Part shown: positions 1 to 11,514 of the stretch, in pieces | How positions within the stretch are numbered: position 1 is the stretch's first letter | Layout: each line of letters starts with the position of its first letter | DNA from: Cotesia glomerata | Taxonomy: Eukaryota; Arthropoda; Insecta; Hymenoptera; Braconidae | Length of the DNA: 64,000 nucleotides | Reading direction: 5' to 3' | Assembly: GCF_020080835.1 (NCBI RefSeq) | Contig: NC_058163.1 | Span: 25,060,131-25,124,130 of the forward strand | Program-made: the position numbers and the translations under genes | Notes under the pieces: generated by a model | Seen by the model: the letters and a program-made list of their open reading frames with translations, nothing else | Databases searched by the model: none | What the model was told of the DNA's origin: nothing

Positions 1-185
1 TGGCCTTTCCAAGTGAGAAATTTTTAAACACTGACTAACTTATAAAACTTCGAATTCAAATTATGGATTAAATATTGAAGTTATGAAAAAATTGCAAGAA
101 ATCTTTTTTATAGAGAATTTTATTTTTTTCAAAAATAGTTCTTATCAAATTTTCTTTATTTAACATTCTCTAGACATATTTTGAA
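1..185. other. AT-rich DNA, nothing recognised
   Basis: Very AT-rich sequence with short open frames only. No repeat shared with the rest of the window was found. It ends at the A that flanks the first Helitron. Confidence 0.4.
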
Positions 186-754
186 CTAGCTGTTACTCGC
201 CCGCTCCGCTGGGCATTTTATAGAATTCCATTTTTAGATCTAGACTTGAAATTTAATTAGAGTATTATTTTGACTTGCACAGATTTCCAATTCTAACGAA
301 TTAGCATGCACTTTTTATCCATGTAATTATTCTAGCTAATATTCATTGTAACTTTCAATGTGCAATAATTATAACATTCCCGTGTCTTTCTTACAAAAAT
401 TAATAATAATTGATATGAAAAAAAAATTTGTAATGAGCATTGAAAGTTTCAGTTAAAGAAATTGCAGGTCTCATAAGTAAATAAATCTGCCTAGTATATA
501 AACATAACCATTATAATTAAAAAATTTATTTTAAACAAATGACAATCGAATAGAATAAATTTAGTTACAATAAAAATTCATTATTTCTAAGTCAAAAAAA
601 TATAGATTCCGGATAAGTAATCACCACCATATCATATACTAAAGCCTTCTCCGAAACACGCTGCATCTTATGGTATAAGTATTATTCCGATTGGTTCAGT
701 AGTTTTCGCAGTATAACCGGACAAAAAAATCGGCTCTTCATTTATTAGTATAGA
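186..754 (-). mobile_element. Non-autonomous Helitron, copy A1 (full length)
   Basis: Read on the minus strand the element starts TCTATACTAATAAATG and ends CTAG. The 3' end carries a short hairpin, GCCCAGCGGAGCGGGC (stem with one bulged A, GGA loop), about 10 bases before CTAG. The flanks are A before TC and T after CTAG, as expected for insertion into an AT dinucleotide without target duplication. Length is 569 bp and no Rep/helicase coding remains. Two further copies lie at 8569-9141 (nearly full-length match) and 57215-57680 (internally deleted). TC start, CTRR end and 3' hairpin are the established Helitron signature; transposition by a Rep/Hel protein encoded elsewhere is inferred. Confidence 0.85.
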
Positions 755-2436
755 TTTAAAGTTCATATAGTTCGTAAGAGTGTCCATTAAGTTGTATGAC
801 AAATATTATCATCAATTTTAATTCAAAAATTCGGATTTGAGCTCTGATTTTTTTTTTATAGGGATCTAACGATTAAGATACGCAGCAAAGTGACAAAAAA
901 TTAGATCTATTGGTCCATTACTTTCATAGTTATTAAAATTACTAAGTGTCTTAAAATCAGATGTTCAGATTTGCAAAATCTTTAATAAAATTCACTTTAA
1001 AATCACGAATTAAAAATTGAAGATACAAAAAATTCACCTTTTTTTGTAGAAAATAAAATTTTCTATAAAAAAAGTATCCTATCTTTTCTTTTCGTATTTT
1101 TCATTTTTCAGCCAGAAAATCAATATAAAAATTTTTAAAATAATCAAATTATTCGAGTGGTATAAACACTTTAATTTATTAAGTTATCCCTGTTAACCCT
1201 ATAGGTTGTGGAGTTATGAATATCCATAAGCTGATTGGTTCCCTCTAAGCGAATCCCGGAAGTTGAATCAGGTTTAAAATGGAATTCGAACGTGACACTC
1301 ACGGAAATGCGGCAAGTAAATGCCGTTTCATAATTTCCGGTTGTCAGAAAAAACCCGACCCTGATCCGGTTTTCGCATGCTTGAGCTTGACTACGCCAAA
1401 CACCAGCCAGCCAACCAGCCTTTAGCTCTTACTCTACTTCTGCTAGAGTAACTCTAGGTTGTTCTCAATGCGTGAAAAATTCAAAGTAATTTGAAATAAA
1501 TGCAATTTCCCGCCGTGACCTTTAAATTCAACACCTCACATCAGCATCAATATCTACAAATCCAACATTTACACAAGATTAAGATATTAATTTACATTTA
1601 CACAAACTAATCCGTTATTAATTCATAAATGGTTTTTTATTAATTTTACTTAATTGTAAGACTAATTATAATTACTCGGCTTCATTTTATTTTATGTACC
1701 ATCATAATCAGAGTCATAACCAGAGTCGAGATAATACACTACCGTCCGCTTGCAAGATTAAAGGCGGCATTTTTAGCTTTATCACTCTACTATTCGTAGA
1801 GAAGAACGACGTACATATACGAGAAATTTAAACTTATACACACATACTGTACCATTTGCCCGTATTGTCACGTAGCCCATCTGTCCACCTACAACCTATG
1901 AATGTGGTAAACTCCACCAGCTTCCTACTTATTTTAGATCCAAGTAGTGATGCCGAGCTAATTGTAACATCCCGTGTGCTACCACAGTCATCTACTAAAC
2001 GAACTGCCATCTCTAATACCTGTTATCAACTTAGTAGCTTCTCTATTGATAATAACTCCTGATGAGCAGTCGTATGCAAGCCCTAAGATAGTTTTCCGAC
2101 TTTAAACTCAAACTCTGCTAGATAATTACCACCTAATCAGTCTTGTGTTTCATCTTTATCTTTTAATATACCTTTCGTATCACCTCTACTGATGTTTAGA
2201 TTAAAGTATTCTCAAGAGTTCATAATTGAGCTGCTAATAAACATCTTGTTGGAGATTAATGCTTCAAAATTTAATGCACTACTACAAAGACTGTTCGGTT
2301 TAACTTTAATCAAAACGAGAATCAGTGTTGGTTAAATTTCTGTCAATGCCGGAGTGTTTCTTCAGTCGAGTCTCAATTTTATCTTTTAGGATCATTTTCT
2401 ATCCAAATTTTCCCTTCAAAAATTTTTTTTTGCATA
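755..2436. other. Unique non-coding DNA
   Basis: The first 400 bases are AT-rich and resemble degraded repeat. From about 1180 the sequence becomes more mixed in composition. No coding exon, RNA gene or family repeat was recognised; a 68-codon plus-strand frame at 1856 has no recognisable domain. Confidence 0.4.
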
Positions 2437-3093
2437 CACTGATAAAAGGATTTATTTACTATTAATAATTTAATTTATTTGAAGACAATTATTTAATTTA
2501 TTAAATTTTAATAAATATTTATTAACATTTAATAATTATTTATTTGGGAGGCAAGTACATTTATTAACAGTTAATTAGTATTTATTAATAGCTAAAAAGT
2601 ATTTACTAACAGTTAGTAAATATTTTGTTGAGTAAATTTGTTTCGCTTGCAATGTCATATGATATGAAGATTGCTTATAAATAAAAATTATCTTTATAAA
2701 TTATTTGCATTAATTATATTACATTATAATAACGTTTATTGTAAAATACCAAATTCTAACACAGCTAATAATTATCTTTTATGTTTTTAAATATTAAAAA
2801 CGTTAATTTCTTTAGTGAATTTAATTATTATCATGTATTCCAGTTATAGAATTATAAAAAGTGTCAAAAGAAAATTGCTATTTTTGCTTTTGATTTTAAA
2901 TAAATATTTGTTAACAGTTAACAAATATTCATTAACAATTAATAAATATTTATTAATAGTTAATAAACTGTACTTAATAATTATCATAATAATTATTAAC
3001 GTAATAAATATTTATTAAATCCTATAATGTTAAAAAATCATATATTAACAGATAATAAAGCTTATTAAATATAAATAAATCCTTCTATCAGTA
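2437..3093. mobile_element. CAC-terminal MITE, E family relative (E0)
   Basis: The left end reads CACTGATAAAAGGATTTA and the right end is its inverted match, finishing CCTTCTATCAGTA. A TA dinucleotide flanks both sides (2435-2436 and 3094-3095), read as a 2-bp target duplication. The interior is AT-rich and built from repeated short units of the type TATTTATTAACAGTTAA. The ends match the elements at 22277 and 32158 but the interior differs, so this is a relative sharing termini rather than the same subfamily. No coding capacity. Confidence 0.75.
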
Positions 3094-3330
3094 TAGACAA
3101 TTTTTACTTCATGCTAAAATTCGTGGTATGACCATTTATAAATGGATCAGAAAAGTTTTTGACAGGTTGAAGGAATAACTTAGTATCTAAACTCGTACTC
3201 TGAATTTAACGGGATCAAAAATCTAAAACAATGAAGATGAATCGAATTATCCAAAAATTATAATCTCATGTACCTGAAGTTCCGAACGTTCGTGAAACGA
3301 AATAGTTTTTCATTCATAATTTCAACGATA

Positions 3331-3665
3331 TTAAAAAGATCACGCCAAATATTTCTGAAAAACGTTCTTTTGGGGTCTCAAAGGTATGAAAAAAATTTGA
3401 ATCCTCTCGGACTTCCGGAACATCCCCTAAATCCTACCCTTAACTTTAAAAAATTCATTACTCCGTGTCTATTAAAAAGATCACGCCAATTTTTGCTAAA
3501 AATCTTTATTTTGGGTACTCAAAGGTATAAAAAAAATTGGAACCCTCTCCGACTTCCGGAACACCCCCTTATGCCCCTTTAAATACCACCTTTAACGTTA
3601 AAAAATTCATTAATTCGCGTCTATTAAAAAGATCACGCCAATTCTCGCTGAGAATTTTTATTTAT
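3331..3665 (+). repeat. Short tandem array, about 2.3 units of 141-152 bp
   Basis: The phrase TTAAAAAGATCACGCCAA recurs at 3331, 3472 and 3624. Between these starts the text repeats with changes: 'TCAAAGGTAT' followed by an A-run, then 'GACTTCCGGAACA' followed by a C-rich stretch, then 'AAAAAATTCATTA'. The unit spacing is 141 then 152 bp. A 104-codon frame crosses the first two units and produces a duplicated peptide, which reflects the repeat rather than a gene. Nothing identifies the parent element. Confidence 0.8.
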
Positions 3666-3673
3666 AATCTCTA

Positions 3674-3958
3674 TACTGAGAAAAAAAATACTTTTACTCA
3701 ATTACCAATTTCTTAGTTCAAAAAATTCGATGACGATCAAATATTCTATTATTATTAATTTCTAAAGAGAAGAGTATCAATATTTATCTTTGAATAATAG
3801 ATAAACAAGAGAATAGTTTTATTTAAATTAAGCAAAATTATTTCAATCAATTTAACAAGTTCTTGAGTTAAAAATATATATTCTTGAAAATTTTCAAGAA
3901 TATGAATTCTTGTATCAAGAAAATTTTTTTAATAAAAGTATTTTTTTTTTTTTTAGTG
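3674..3958. mobile_element. Small CAC-terminal MITE, L family (L1)
   Basis: A 285-bp element with inverted ends of the form TACTGAGAAAAAAAATAC on the left and the inverse of CACTAAAA...TACTTTTA on the right. TA flanks both sides (3672-3673, 3959-3960). The interior carries several TTCTTGA/TCAAGAA inverted words, a hallmark shared with the elements at 39869 and 47678. No coding capacity. Confidence 0.65.
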
Positions 3959-4970
3959 TATGAATCACACCGAAATAATTTCAATTTCCAAAGCTGAATA
4001 ATTGCCATTGGGTACTTTTTCGAGGACTGTGACTTATAAATATTAATTTTATAATTACGGGACAAAGTGATTTACGTAGCGCATAAAAGTTGCCACATTA
4101 CTCACAAGCGCATCCCCATGAGATAGCTCAAAATCGTATAGGTTTTTTGCTTGCATGATTCTGTCCTAAACCCACCCTCTATCCACAATCCAGGGCAAAA
4201 TTTTCACACCAACCAAAAAGTATAAATCTGGTTGGGAACATTTGCCTGTTTGTCTTATTGGAAATGCTTTTCGCAACCGTTTTATTTTATTATATTATAT
4301 TTTTTTATTGTTTTTGGTATTGGAATAGAATGAAAGAACAGAATTGTTAACTTAGCTATTTTACCGCAGAATAGTTTGGCAATAAATCTTTTAGGTGGAA
4401 TCGTTGTTAAGCCCAACAATAAATCCAATCGGATCGATGATACAACCGGTCGGTACTTTACGTATATAACACTTGCCGGTGATTCCTATTCCTGTATTAT
4501 AACCTCTTCTACATCCTCCATCCTACATTCTACACTTGTCTATGTCGTTACTAAATTCGGTCACATATCTCCTCTTCTTCTATGTATCCAATAGTACAGC
4601 TCTGAACATTCTACATATACATTCTACATTCTATTCAACTAGCTTTCTTCTTTTTATTTTTCTTTTTTTATTTTTTTTTTCTCTTTTAGTTCTTGTCTCC
4701 TATCCGGTAGTTTTCCCATCCTAACTAAACCAAAATACGAATTCTCTGGCCACACCAACACTCACGCGTACATCGTTACACTTACCGCAATGAAATCAAT
4801 ACGAGAGCGACAACAAGGACTAAAAGGAGACAAACCTACGAGCTAGTTTGTCGCTCTTCTTATTTCTCCAATCGTATTTTAAAAACTCAAAATTTTTCAT
4901 CAATTACAACGTCCAACACTCAAATACAAAATATATCAGAATAAAAATAAATTCTTTTCTAATGAACTAA
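3959..4970. other. Unique non-coding DNA
   Basis: Mixed-composition sequence with a TC-rich stretch around 4500-4730. Two overlapping plus-strand frames (4376-4724) are low-complexity Leu/Phe/Ser translations of that stretch and are not supported as genes. Confidence 0.4.
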
Positions 4971-5536
4971 CCCGTGTAAAAAAAATCGTCTCAAAAGTGT
5001 CTTAAAATTGTCGTTTGTTTAAGATCTTAAACGTGACACAAAGCAAAACTGTTTTAAGACTCTTTTAAGACGCCAAAGAAAAAAAAAATTCCAAGAGCAG
5101 ATTTTTCAAAATTTGGTTTTTGAATTTATTATGAAAATTAATTTTTAGACGATTTTGCAAGTTTCTTTCAAAAAATCTTGAAAAAAAATTTAGAGACTAT
5201 TTTTAGATTAGTTCACAGCGACGAAACTTTGGAACATTAAAATGGAGCGTTTCAAAAAAGTCTTAAAATTGTCGGATAATAATTTTTCAACAATTTCAAA
5301 CTCAATTTAAAAAGAGCGTATTTAAAAATATTGCGGTTAAAAACTCGCAAAATCATCCAAAAAATGTCTAAAAATAAGTTTTCATAACAAATTCGAGAAC
5401 CAAATTTCAAAAATATGCTCTTGGAATTTTTTTTTTTTTTTTGGCGTCTTAAAAAAGTCTTAAAAGTTTTGCTTTGTGTCACGTTTAAGATCTTAAACAA
5501 ACGACAATTTTAAGACAATTTTTTTTTTTACTCGGG
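4971..5536. mobile_element. Fold-back element K with arms of about 195 bp
   Basis: The ends are CCCGTGTAAAAAAAA and the inverse of CCCGAGTAAAAAAAA. The inverted match continues for roughly 195 bp: 4971-5165 pairs with about 5340-5536, including the internal palindrome TTTAAGATCTTAAA in both arms. AA flanks both sides (4969-4970, 5537-5538), a 2-bp target duplication. The loop of about 175 bp is unrelated AT-rich sequence. The 82-codon minus-strand frame inside is a by-product of the arm and is not a gene. Confidence 0.85.
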
Positions 5537-5677
5537 AAGTTATTTTCTTGATTTAAATTTTTTAATTTTAATAGTTTAAAAAAATTTTTAATCAAGAAAA
5601 AAAGACCTTTTTTAGTCCAAGAAAAAATTTTTAAAGACCAAAATATTCTAGGCTTAAATTAACCCTTTTTTTCTGTG
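5537..5677. mobile_element. Probable L-family MITE right half
   Basis: The interior shows repeated TTCTTGA, AATCAAGAAA and CCAAGAAAA words, and the right end reads CTTTTTTTCTGTG followed by TA. These are L-family features. The matching left end may be the degraded CAGAATAAAAATAAATTC at about 4937, preceded by TA, in which case fold-back K sits inside this element. The left end is not convincing by eye. Confidence 0.4.
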
Positions 5678-5689
5678 TACATTTATTTA

Positions 5690-6625
5690 CCTTAAGCTCC
5701 ACTATCGAGAAATTTTAATGCTAATCCGTCGATTATTTTTTGTTCCAGGTAAGAATATAACCGATATCACCTTTTACTCCCACCACATCACCACGATTGA
5801 GATACCACAATATAGACAGTGACTAAGACTCTAAGAAGTAAGTTGATCTGCATCCACCTTTCATTTCTGGTCTGTAGTCTTGTCTGGAAAACAATATTCT
5901 GAGTAACGAAGAAACGGATCTCGCGCATAAGAAAATAGTTGAGTAAAATGAAGTGAAGTTGAAGCCGAAGCTGAAGGAGCTAGAGACTAGAAGCTAGTAA
6001 AGCTCAGGAAATTTCTCGTCCAATTTCGCATCCACCGCACAGCTGTTGCTGAAGTCTTAAATCAATTGCTGTCGGCTAAGGTTGCACTCAACTCCATAAT
6101 TAGTTGGAGGAAGACTTGCCGAATAGTACTCCTGTGCGGCTTCTATTCGTCCTCTTTCGCGTTCGTCTCTTCATCTTCATCTCTATCTCTATCTTCGACC
6201 ATCCTTCTCTCTTTTGCGAACTTTTCCCTTCCCCGGAGCTCCAATTTAATATCTTAACACTCGTTTAACAGCGCGTCTCTTGGAAAATTTGTCCTGTTAC
6301 CATTGGCAAGTGGGAAACTTCACCTGAGCTACTATTAGCTACTCAAAGTTTCTGCATTTACAACTCTTATCCTTGCCGGCGTGTCTAAGCAACTTTCCAG
6401 ACTCAAACCACCCGAATATATTGCTGTAATCTATTTTTTATTAAACTTACAATTGGATTTGCTGTTTTCTTATTAGTTGCTCTCATAAATGAACTATTTG
6501 TAGTTTATACATTAATAAAAAAAATAAAAAGTACTCGATTCAAATGAAATATTTTCAAAAAAATAGACATGCTAAAATTATATCTAGATTTATATCTCGA
6601 GTCATCACAAAAAGTTCTTAAGCAT
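5690..6625. other. Unique block, GC-richer, possible intron DNA
   Basis: Mixed composition with a TC-rich plus strand near 6120-6240. It contains a candidate recursive splice site at 5748. The 63-codon frame at 6066 is a Ser/Leu-rich translation of the TC tract and is not supported. Confidence 0.4.
5735..5755 (+). promoter_or_regulatory. Candidate recursive splice site RS1
   Basis: The sequence TTTTTTGTTCCAG|GTAAGA places a 3' splice site directly against a 5' splice site at 5748|5749. A branch-point-like CTAAT lies about 27 bases upstream. Juxtaposed Y-tract, CAG and GTRAG is the known structure of ratchet points in long Drosophila introns. Function here is inferred. Confidence 0.5.
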
Positions 6626-7559
6626 ATGGATGATTCTCTGTAAGGATGTTTTTTGCTGTCCCAGGCATTTTTTATTAGAAAAATTGTTATTTTGTTACTA
6701 AAAAAAATTTATTACGAAAGTAAAAAAACATTTTTATTTGGAGCATTGAAAATTACAATGAAATAAATTTTGGTTTTTTTTACTATAAATTTGTAAACCA
6801 CCGAAATAACAGTCCCTCGGGCTGTCCCATTCCCAAAATTAAAACTTTGAGATTGAATTTTAAGTTATTCGTTCATAATATATAATTTGGTCCATAATGT
6901 TTATAAACTTAATCAGTTAACTAACAATCTTCTTCAATAAAAAGTACCGAAAATTAATTTGTTTCATTAAATTCATTAAACCAAAGTTTGTCCCAGGCAT
7001 TTTAAGAACAGTCCCCTGCCAGAAGTTCAAAGCCAAAAAAAAAAATTCAGCGTGTTATTTTACCTTTTGTAGGGTTTATAAGGACCTAACTAGCCTTGAG
7101 TTAATAACTATAGGGCTGTTAGCGCTTTATTGGCATTTTATTTAGTGTCAAAGCACCATTTGTGCTGGAAATATGTGTCTGGGCCACTTCAAAACTCAGT
7201 CCCCTGGCAGCTATTTTTATTTATAATTTATTTATAAAATTGGATCCATAAGTCTCAATATTATTCTAATTAATGTAAATATTCATTGAGAACTTGAAAA
7301 GTTGAATGCATTGAAATAGTTTGCTTGATTTTTCTTAATTTGATAAAAAAAAACAGTCCTCTGGCAAACAGTCCCTGTCATGTTATATGGCAAAAGATAC
7401 ACAAGTATCGAAAAAGCAAAAATTAAATCGGCTGTTTATTTGCTATGATTAAGCTGATAGTTTTGTAGCCCTTGTTAATTTTTTTTCTAAGAAAATCAAA
7501 AATAATTTGGTCGGACAATTTTGTACAGATTTAAGACGTCCTTACAGAGAATCACCCAT
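6626..7559. mobile_element. TIR element H, long copy (H1)
   Basis: Inverted ends ATGGATGATTCTCTGTAAGG and, inverted, ATGGGTGATTCTCTGTAAGG bound a 934-bp element; AT flanks both sides. The interior carries repeated phrases built on CAGTCCCCTGGCA and GTCCCAGGCATTTT (for example near 6660, 6812, 6990, 7010, 7196, 7355). A second copy at 12455 is the same element with a 311-bp internal deletion. No coding frame is present. The ends do not match the CAC-terminal families, so this is a separate lineage, with class unknown. Confidence 0.8.
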
Positions 7560-8510
7560 ATATGTCGATTTTTTCCGTAGGTCCGAACCAAGAAAATTAT
7601 TTTTAATCCAACCTTGATCATTATTCTTAAATCATCTAGTTTTTTTCAGCGTATTGGTACTCTTATCTACATTGTACGGAGGCTATTTTTACCAGAAATG
7701 AACCGGGTCAGCGTTCAGATAGCTCGACTCGTTGATGTAAAAGCAGAGAGGAATAATTTAAATTTGCGAAAATACTTAACCCAGTAGAGTGAATAAACGG
7801 AAAGAGTAAAACGTTAAACGGAACAGAGCTCTTGTTGTTATTTAAACTCCTGGCACTATCTTAATCAAGCCAATTAGCGTCTTCTTATCAGGACTACTCT
7901 GACCAAGAGATTAAAAATGACAAGACGTAAGACCCGAGATCTAAGACGTAAACAGTTTAAAGAAAATAACTTTTAAAAACAAAAGTTTAAATAAAAGTAC
8001 AAACTTTATTTATTTGTAAATATAATTAAACACTCAGCAGTTTCAAAACGAATAGCGCAGACGTCTTGCTCATTTTGTTCGACGTTCATTTCCACTTGAC
8101 AAATGTAATTAGTCTTCGTCAGTGAACGCTAAATCAGTTTCCAAGTTTCGTATCGGCTCTGCTTCTATCGAGTGTGTGCCGCACAGAGTTTCTCGAGAAT
8201 TAAACCCAACCATCGTCTGTTTCCGTGTCTATGCTTTGCGCTATAGATTTTTAGAGGAACATAGGATCAGATTATAGATATTATATCGGTTTAGTTCGTC
8301 AAGAGTATTCGAGAAGCACCATCACCACAGTCGAGAATCTCCTGGATCGTTTTCAACGCAATTAGTATTGGTCACCAGTACACGTTAAATCATGATAGAT
8401 ATATTTCCCACGAGTAGCATATGCGAAGCAAACTTTAGTCCTATCGAACCGGGGTCATCGATCATGCCCTAGTTAGCCGTTTCCTCATCGAATCACGAGT
8501 TTAAAACCCA
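7560..8510. other. Unique non-coding DNA
   Basis: Mixed-composition sequence with no recognised repeat, exon or RNA gene. Confidence 0.4.
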
Positions 8511-9704
8511 AAAAAGTTAGGAAAATTCAAAAGTGCACGACTTATAATGCTCATTTAATTATGAAATCCTAGCTGTCACTCGCCCGCTCCGCTGGGCGCT
8601 TTATAGAATTGCATTTTTAGATCTAGACTTGAAATTTAATTAGAATATTGTTTTGACTTGCACAGATTCCCAATTCTATCGAATTGGCATGCACCTTTAA
8701 TCCATGTAATTATTCTAGCTAATATTCGTTGTAATTTTCAATGTGCAATCATTATAACATTCCCGTGTTTTTCTTAAAAAAATGAGTAATAATTGATGTG
8801 AAAAAAGAAAATTTGTAATGAGCATTGAAAGTTTCAGTTAAAGAAACTGCAGGACTCATAAGTGAAGAAATCTGCCTAGTATATAAACATAACAGTTAGA
8901 ATTAAAAAATTTATTTTAAACAAATGGCAATCGAATAGAATAAATTTAGTTACAATAAAAATTCATTATTTCTAAGTCAAAAAAATATAGGTTCCGGATA
9001 AGTAATCACCACTATATCATATACTAAAGCCTTCTCCGAAACACGCTGCATCTTATGGTATAAGTATTATTCCGATCGGTTCAGTAGTTTTCACAGTATA
9101 ACCGGACAAAAAAAAACCGGCTCTCCATTTATTAGTATAGATTAAAAAAAAAAGAAAAAAAAACATAATTCGTTCAAAGTTAGTTGCCGAAAAAACAGCT
9201 GTACTAGGAAGGTAATGCACAGGGCCCCTGGTGGAATAAATGTCCATAATATGTATAGATATATCACTATCCTTGTAAATTTTACATAGATATATATAGA
9301 TATACAGTCTTCTGGTTTTTTTATTTTGTTAATTGTACATGAATGACACTGAATTACCTAACCATTCGCATTCAGTGACCTACAATTCTCCTAAAGAATT
9401 TTTAAAAAAAAATTTAACTGAATTGATGCATTTTTTCGCAAGTTATAGTGTTTTCAGAGTTTCATACATGACGGACAGGAACATTTTTTGACCTATTTTG
9501 ATGTTTTTTTCCGTTTCTAGTGCACTAAATCAATTTTTGAAAAGTGTCAAATTAATCTCCATTAAATTATCTTGACTATAGTATGCAAAATATCTTGATT
9601 CCGTGAACTAACAAGACTATAATAATGAAAATAGTTGCCGAAATGAGGCAAAAAAAATTTTCAATCGTAAAGCACTCTCTGATGCTTCGCATCATGAGTC
9701 GTGC
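8511..9704 (-). mobile_element. HINE/Helentron-like element B1, split by a Helitron
   Basis: On the minus strand the element begins GCACGACTCATGATGCGAAG (right edge, 9704) and near its other end carries the inverted word as GCATTATAAGTCGTGC, followed by a degraded hairpin (CTTTTGAATTTTCCTAAC) and a T-run. About 620 bp match copies at 14363, 37024 and 43397. Helitron A2 (8569-9141) interrupts it after ATGAAAT and before TAAAAAAA. The layout of a 5' terminal repeat, a 3' subterminal inverted repeat and then a terminal hairpin fits non-autonomous Helentrons (HINEs). The class is inferred; a plain MITE remains possible. Confidence 0.7.
8569..9141 (-). mobile_element. Non-autonomous Helitron, copy A2, nested in B1
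   Basis: A 573-bp near-match to the copy at 186-754, with the same TCTATACTAATAAATG start (minus strand), 3' hairpin and CTAG end. Both sides of the insertion are family B sequence, so the junction can be read against the uninterrupted copies: the target was the AT in ATGAAATA|TTAAAA (the left A is now C). This confirms the element ends base by base. Confidence 0.9.
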
Positions 9705-10495
9705 AATAAGGCACGAGCGAATCAACACAATCATGATTTTCATTTGAATTGTTTATCATACTTAATATCGCGATAACGATGTTGATTCAGTCGATCAAAC
9801 ATCAATTATAGCCTTGATTCTCTTACCTGACGGAAATTCCCCTCATCTTGACCCAGTCGTCACATTGCTGATGTAAACATTTGTGATGTCATCACCCGAG
9901 AATTCCATTTCAGTAAACTTTTGGCCGCTTGGCCTTTCTAAATCCGAGCTGTTGTCGTAACCAGAGAAACCAACTCACGCTGGATGACGTCATTTATGTG
10001 AAACAACACGGTCTATTGATTATTTCGAGTATGAAATTAAACAGTCAAACGTCACAATTTATTTAAAACCTCTAAAATCGATCTGATATGAATTTCTGTT
10101 TCTATTTTCATCCATATTTCATTCGTATCCTTTGTCCGTATAGTTCTCTCTTTAGCTTTTCTTTAGTTTTATTCTCGTCACCTTCGAATACTTGATCCTT
10201 ATATTTGCTCGCGTCCCAGAGGGATTGACCCTTTTGGTTGCATCAAAAAACACCTGTACCAATCGATTAATCGATCCTGTCTGATTCCCAAAGCGTCAAA
10301 CGTCACCCCCGGAGATTTTCGCTTCTGAACTTTATCAAATGGTTACTTGCTTTCTGCACAGAGTTTAAATGGAAACGGAATTATCTATAGATACATTAAT
10401 TTTTCTCTATATCAGCGGACAAATCTATTCTGAATGTTTTCTGGATAAAATTACATTAGGCCAGTTGAATTTTAGAAATTTATTTTTAATTTTGT
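9705..10495. other. Unique non-coding DNA
   Basis: Mixed composition with no repeat or gene recognised. Confidence 0.4.
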
Positions 10496-11514
10496 GCACG
10501 ACTTATAATGCAGCTATTTTGATTTTTGTATTCTTGTAAATTTATGGACGTCATCATTATTTGTACACCATCAAACCAATAATTACATTTTTTTATGGTA
10601 CACGGAAAAAAGTAAACTATAATAAATAACAGTCGATTTATAATAAGTCATGATCAACTGCTAAAAATTACCATTTCAAACAATAAAATCGTGATTTTAC
10701 TATTCACTATATAATATTTACCATTTAAACGTTACAATTTACTCTTTACATGGAAGAAAATACTATTTCAAACAGTGATATTCGCTATGTAAATGTCTAA
10801 AATGTTAAAGAATAATAATTAAGAATTCAGACTTTGATATTTATTATTTCGTACCTAAAAAATGATCTTATGATATGTAAAAAGTATAAAATAAAGTCAG
10901 TAAATTTTTAATACAAGCAACGTCAATATTTACAAAGTAAAATAGTAAATTTCAAACGCAACGCTAAAAATCAAACTGTAATTATTGACTTGCTTGGACT
11001 GTTAAGATGTATATTTTAAAAGTATAATTTTTACTGTTTCAAATGTTAAATTTTCCCAGAGTGAGACCCCCTTCTCTTTCATCTGAGTTCCCCTTCTCCT
11101 CATAATATGGACTTCATATTGAAATGGCAATTTTTACTGTTTGAAACTGTAATTTTTTAAGATGAAAGAGTCGTTATTTACTGTAGTAACAGCTACTAAT
11201 CACTTATTTTGGATATTAAATTATAAATTGTGGCTTTTATACTTTCTACATTAAGTTCTGTAATATTTATATTTTTGCCACCTCGATGTCTATTTTACTG
11301 TTTGAAACTATAAAAGTTAACCGGAATCCGAGTGAATATTACAGTTTACTTTTCCCGTGTATTCGGTTCTTTTTGGAGAATAAATTATATCAAATATCTG
11401 ACAACAATCTCTTCCATTTAACTTTATAAATTAGCAATATAATATAATTTTATTAAAAATTCAATTTGCAGTTCAATTATAAGTCGTGTATTTTAGGATT
11501 TTCGAAATTTCTTC
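10496..11514 (+). mobile_element. Short B-related element interrupted by MITE D1
   Basis: The left edge reads GCACGACTTATAATGC. The right side carries the inverted word ATAAGTCGTG followed by TATTTTAGGATTTTCGAAAT, which aligns with the HINE-like 3' end of family B (CACTTTTGGATTTTCCAAAC). Only about 265 bp belong to this element; the remainder is MITE D1 at 10601-11359. Its interior does not match B1-B4, so it shares only ends with that family. Confidence 0.55.
10601..11359 (+). mobile_element. CAC-terminal MITE D, copy D1
   Basis: A 759-bp element with ends CACGGAAAAAAGTAAACT and the inverse of CACGGGAAAAGTAAACTG, flanked by TA on both sides. The interior repeats the word TTTACTGTTTGAAA and its inverse at least six times, possible transposase-binding iterations. 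A second copy in the opposite orientation lies at 54393-55149. No coding capacity. Confidence 0.85.

Noticed and set aside
9815..9845. Minus-strand CAG|GTAAGAG near 9828 as a further recursive splice site
   Set aside because: The upstream pyrimidine tract is poor and it is the only such site seen on that strand, consistent with chance.
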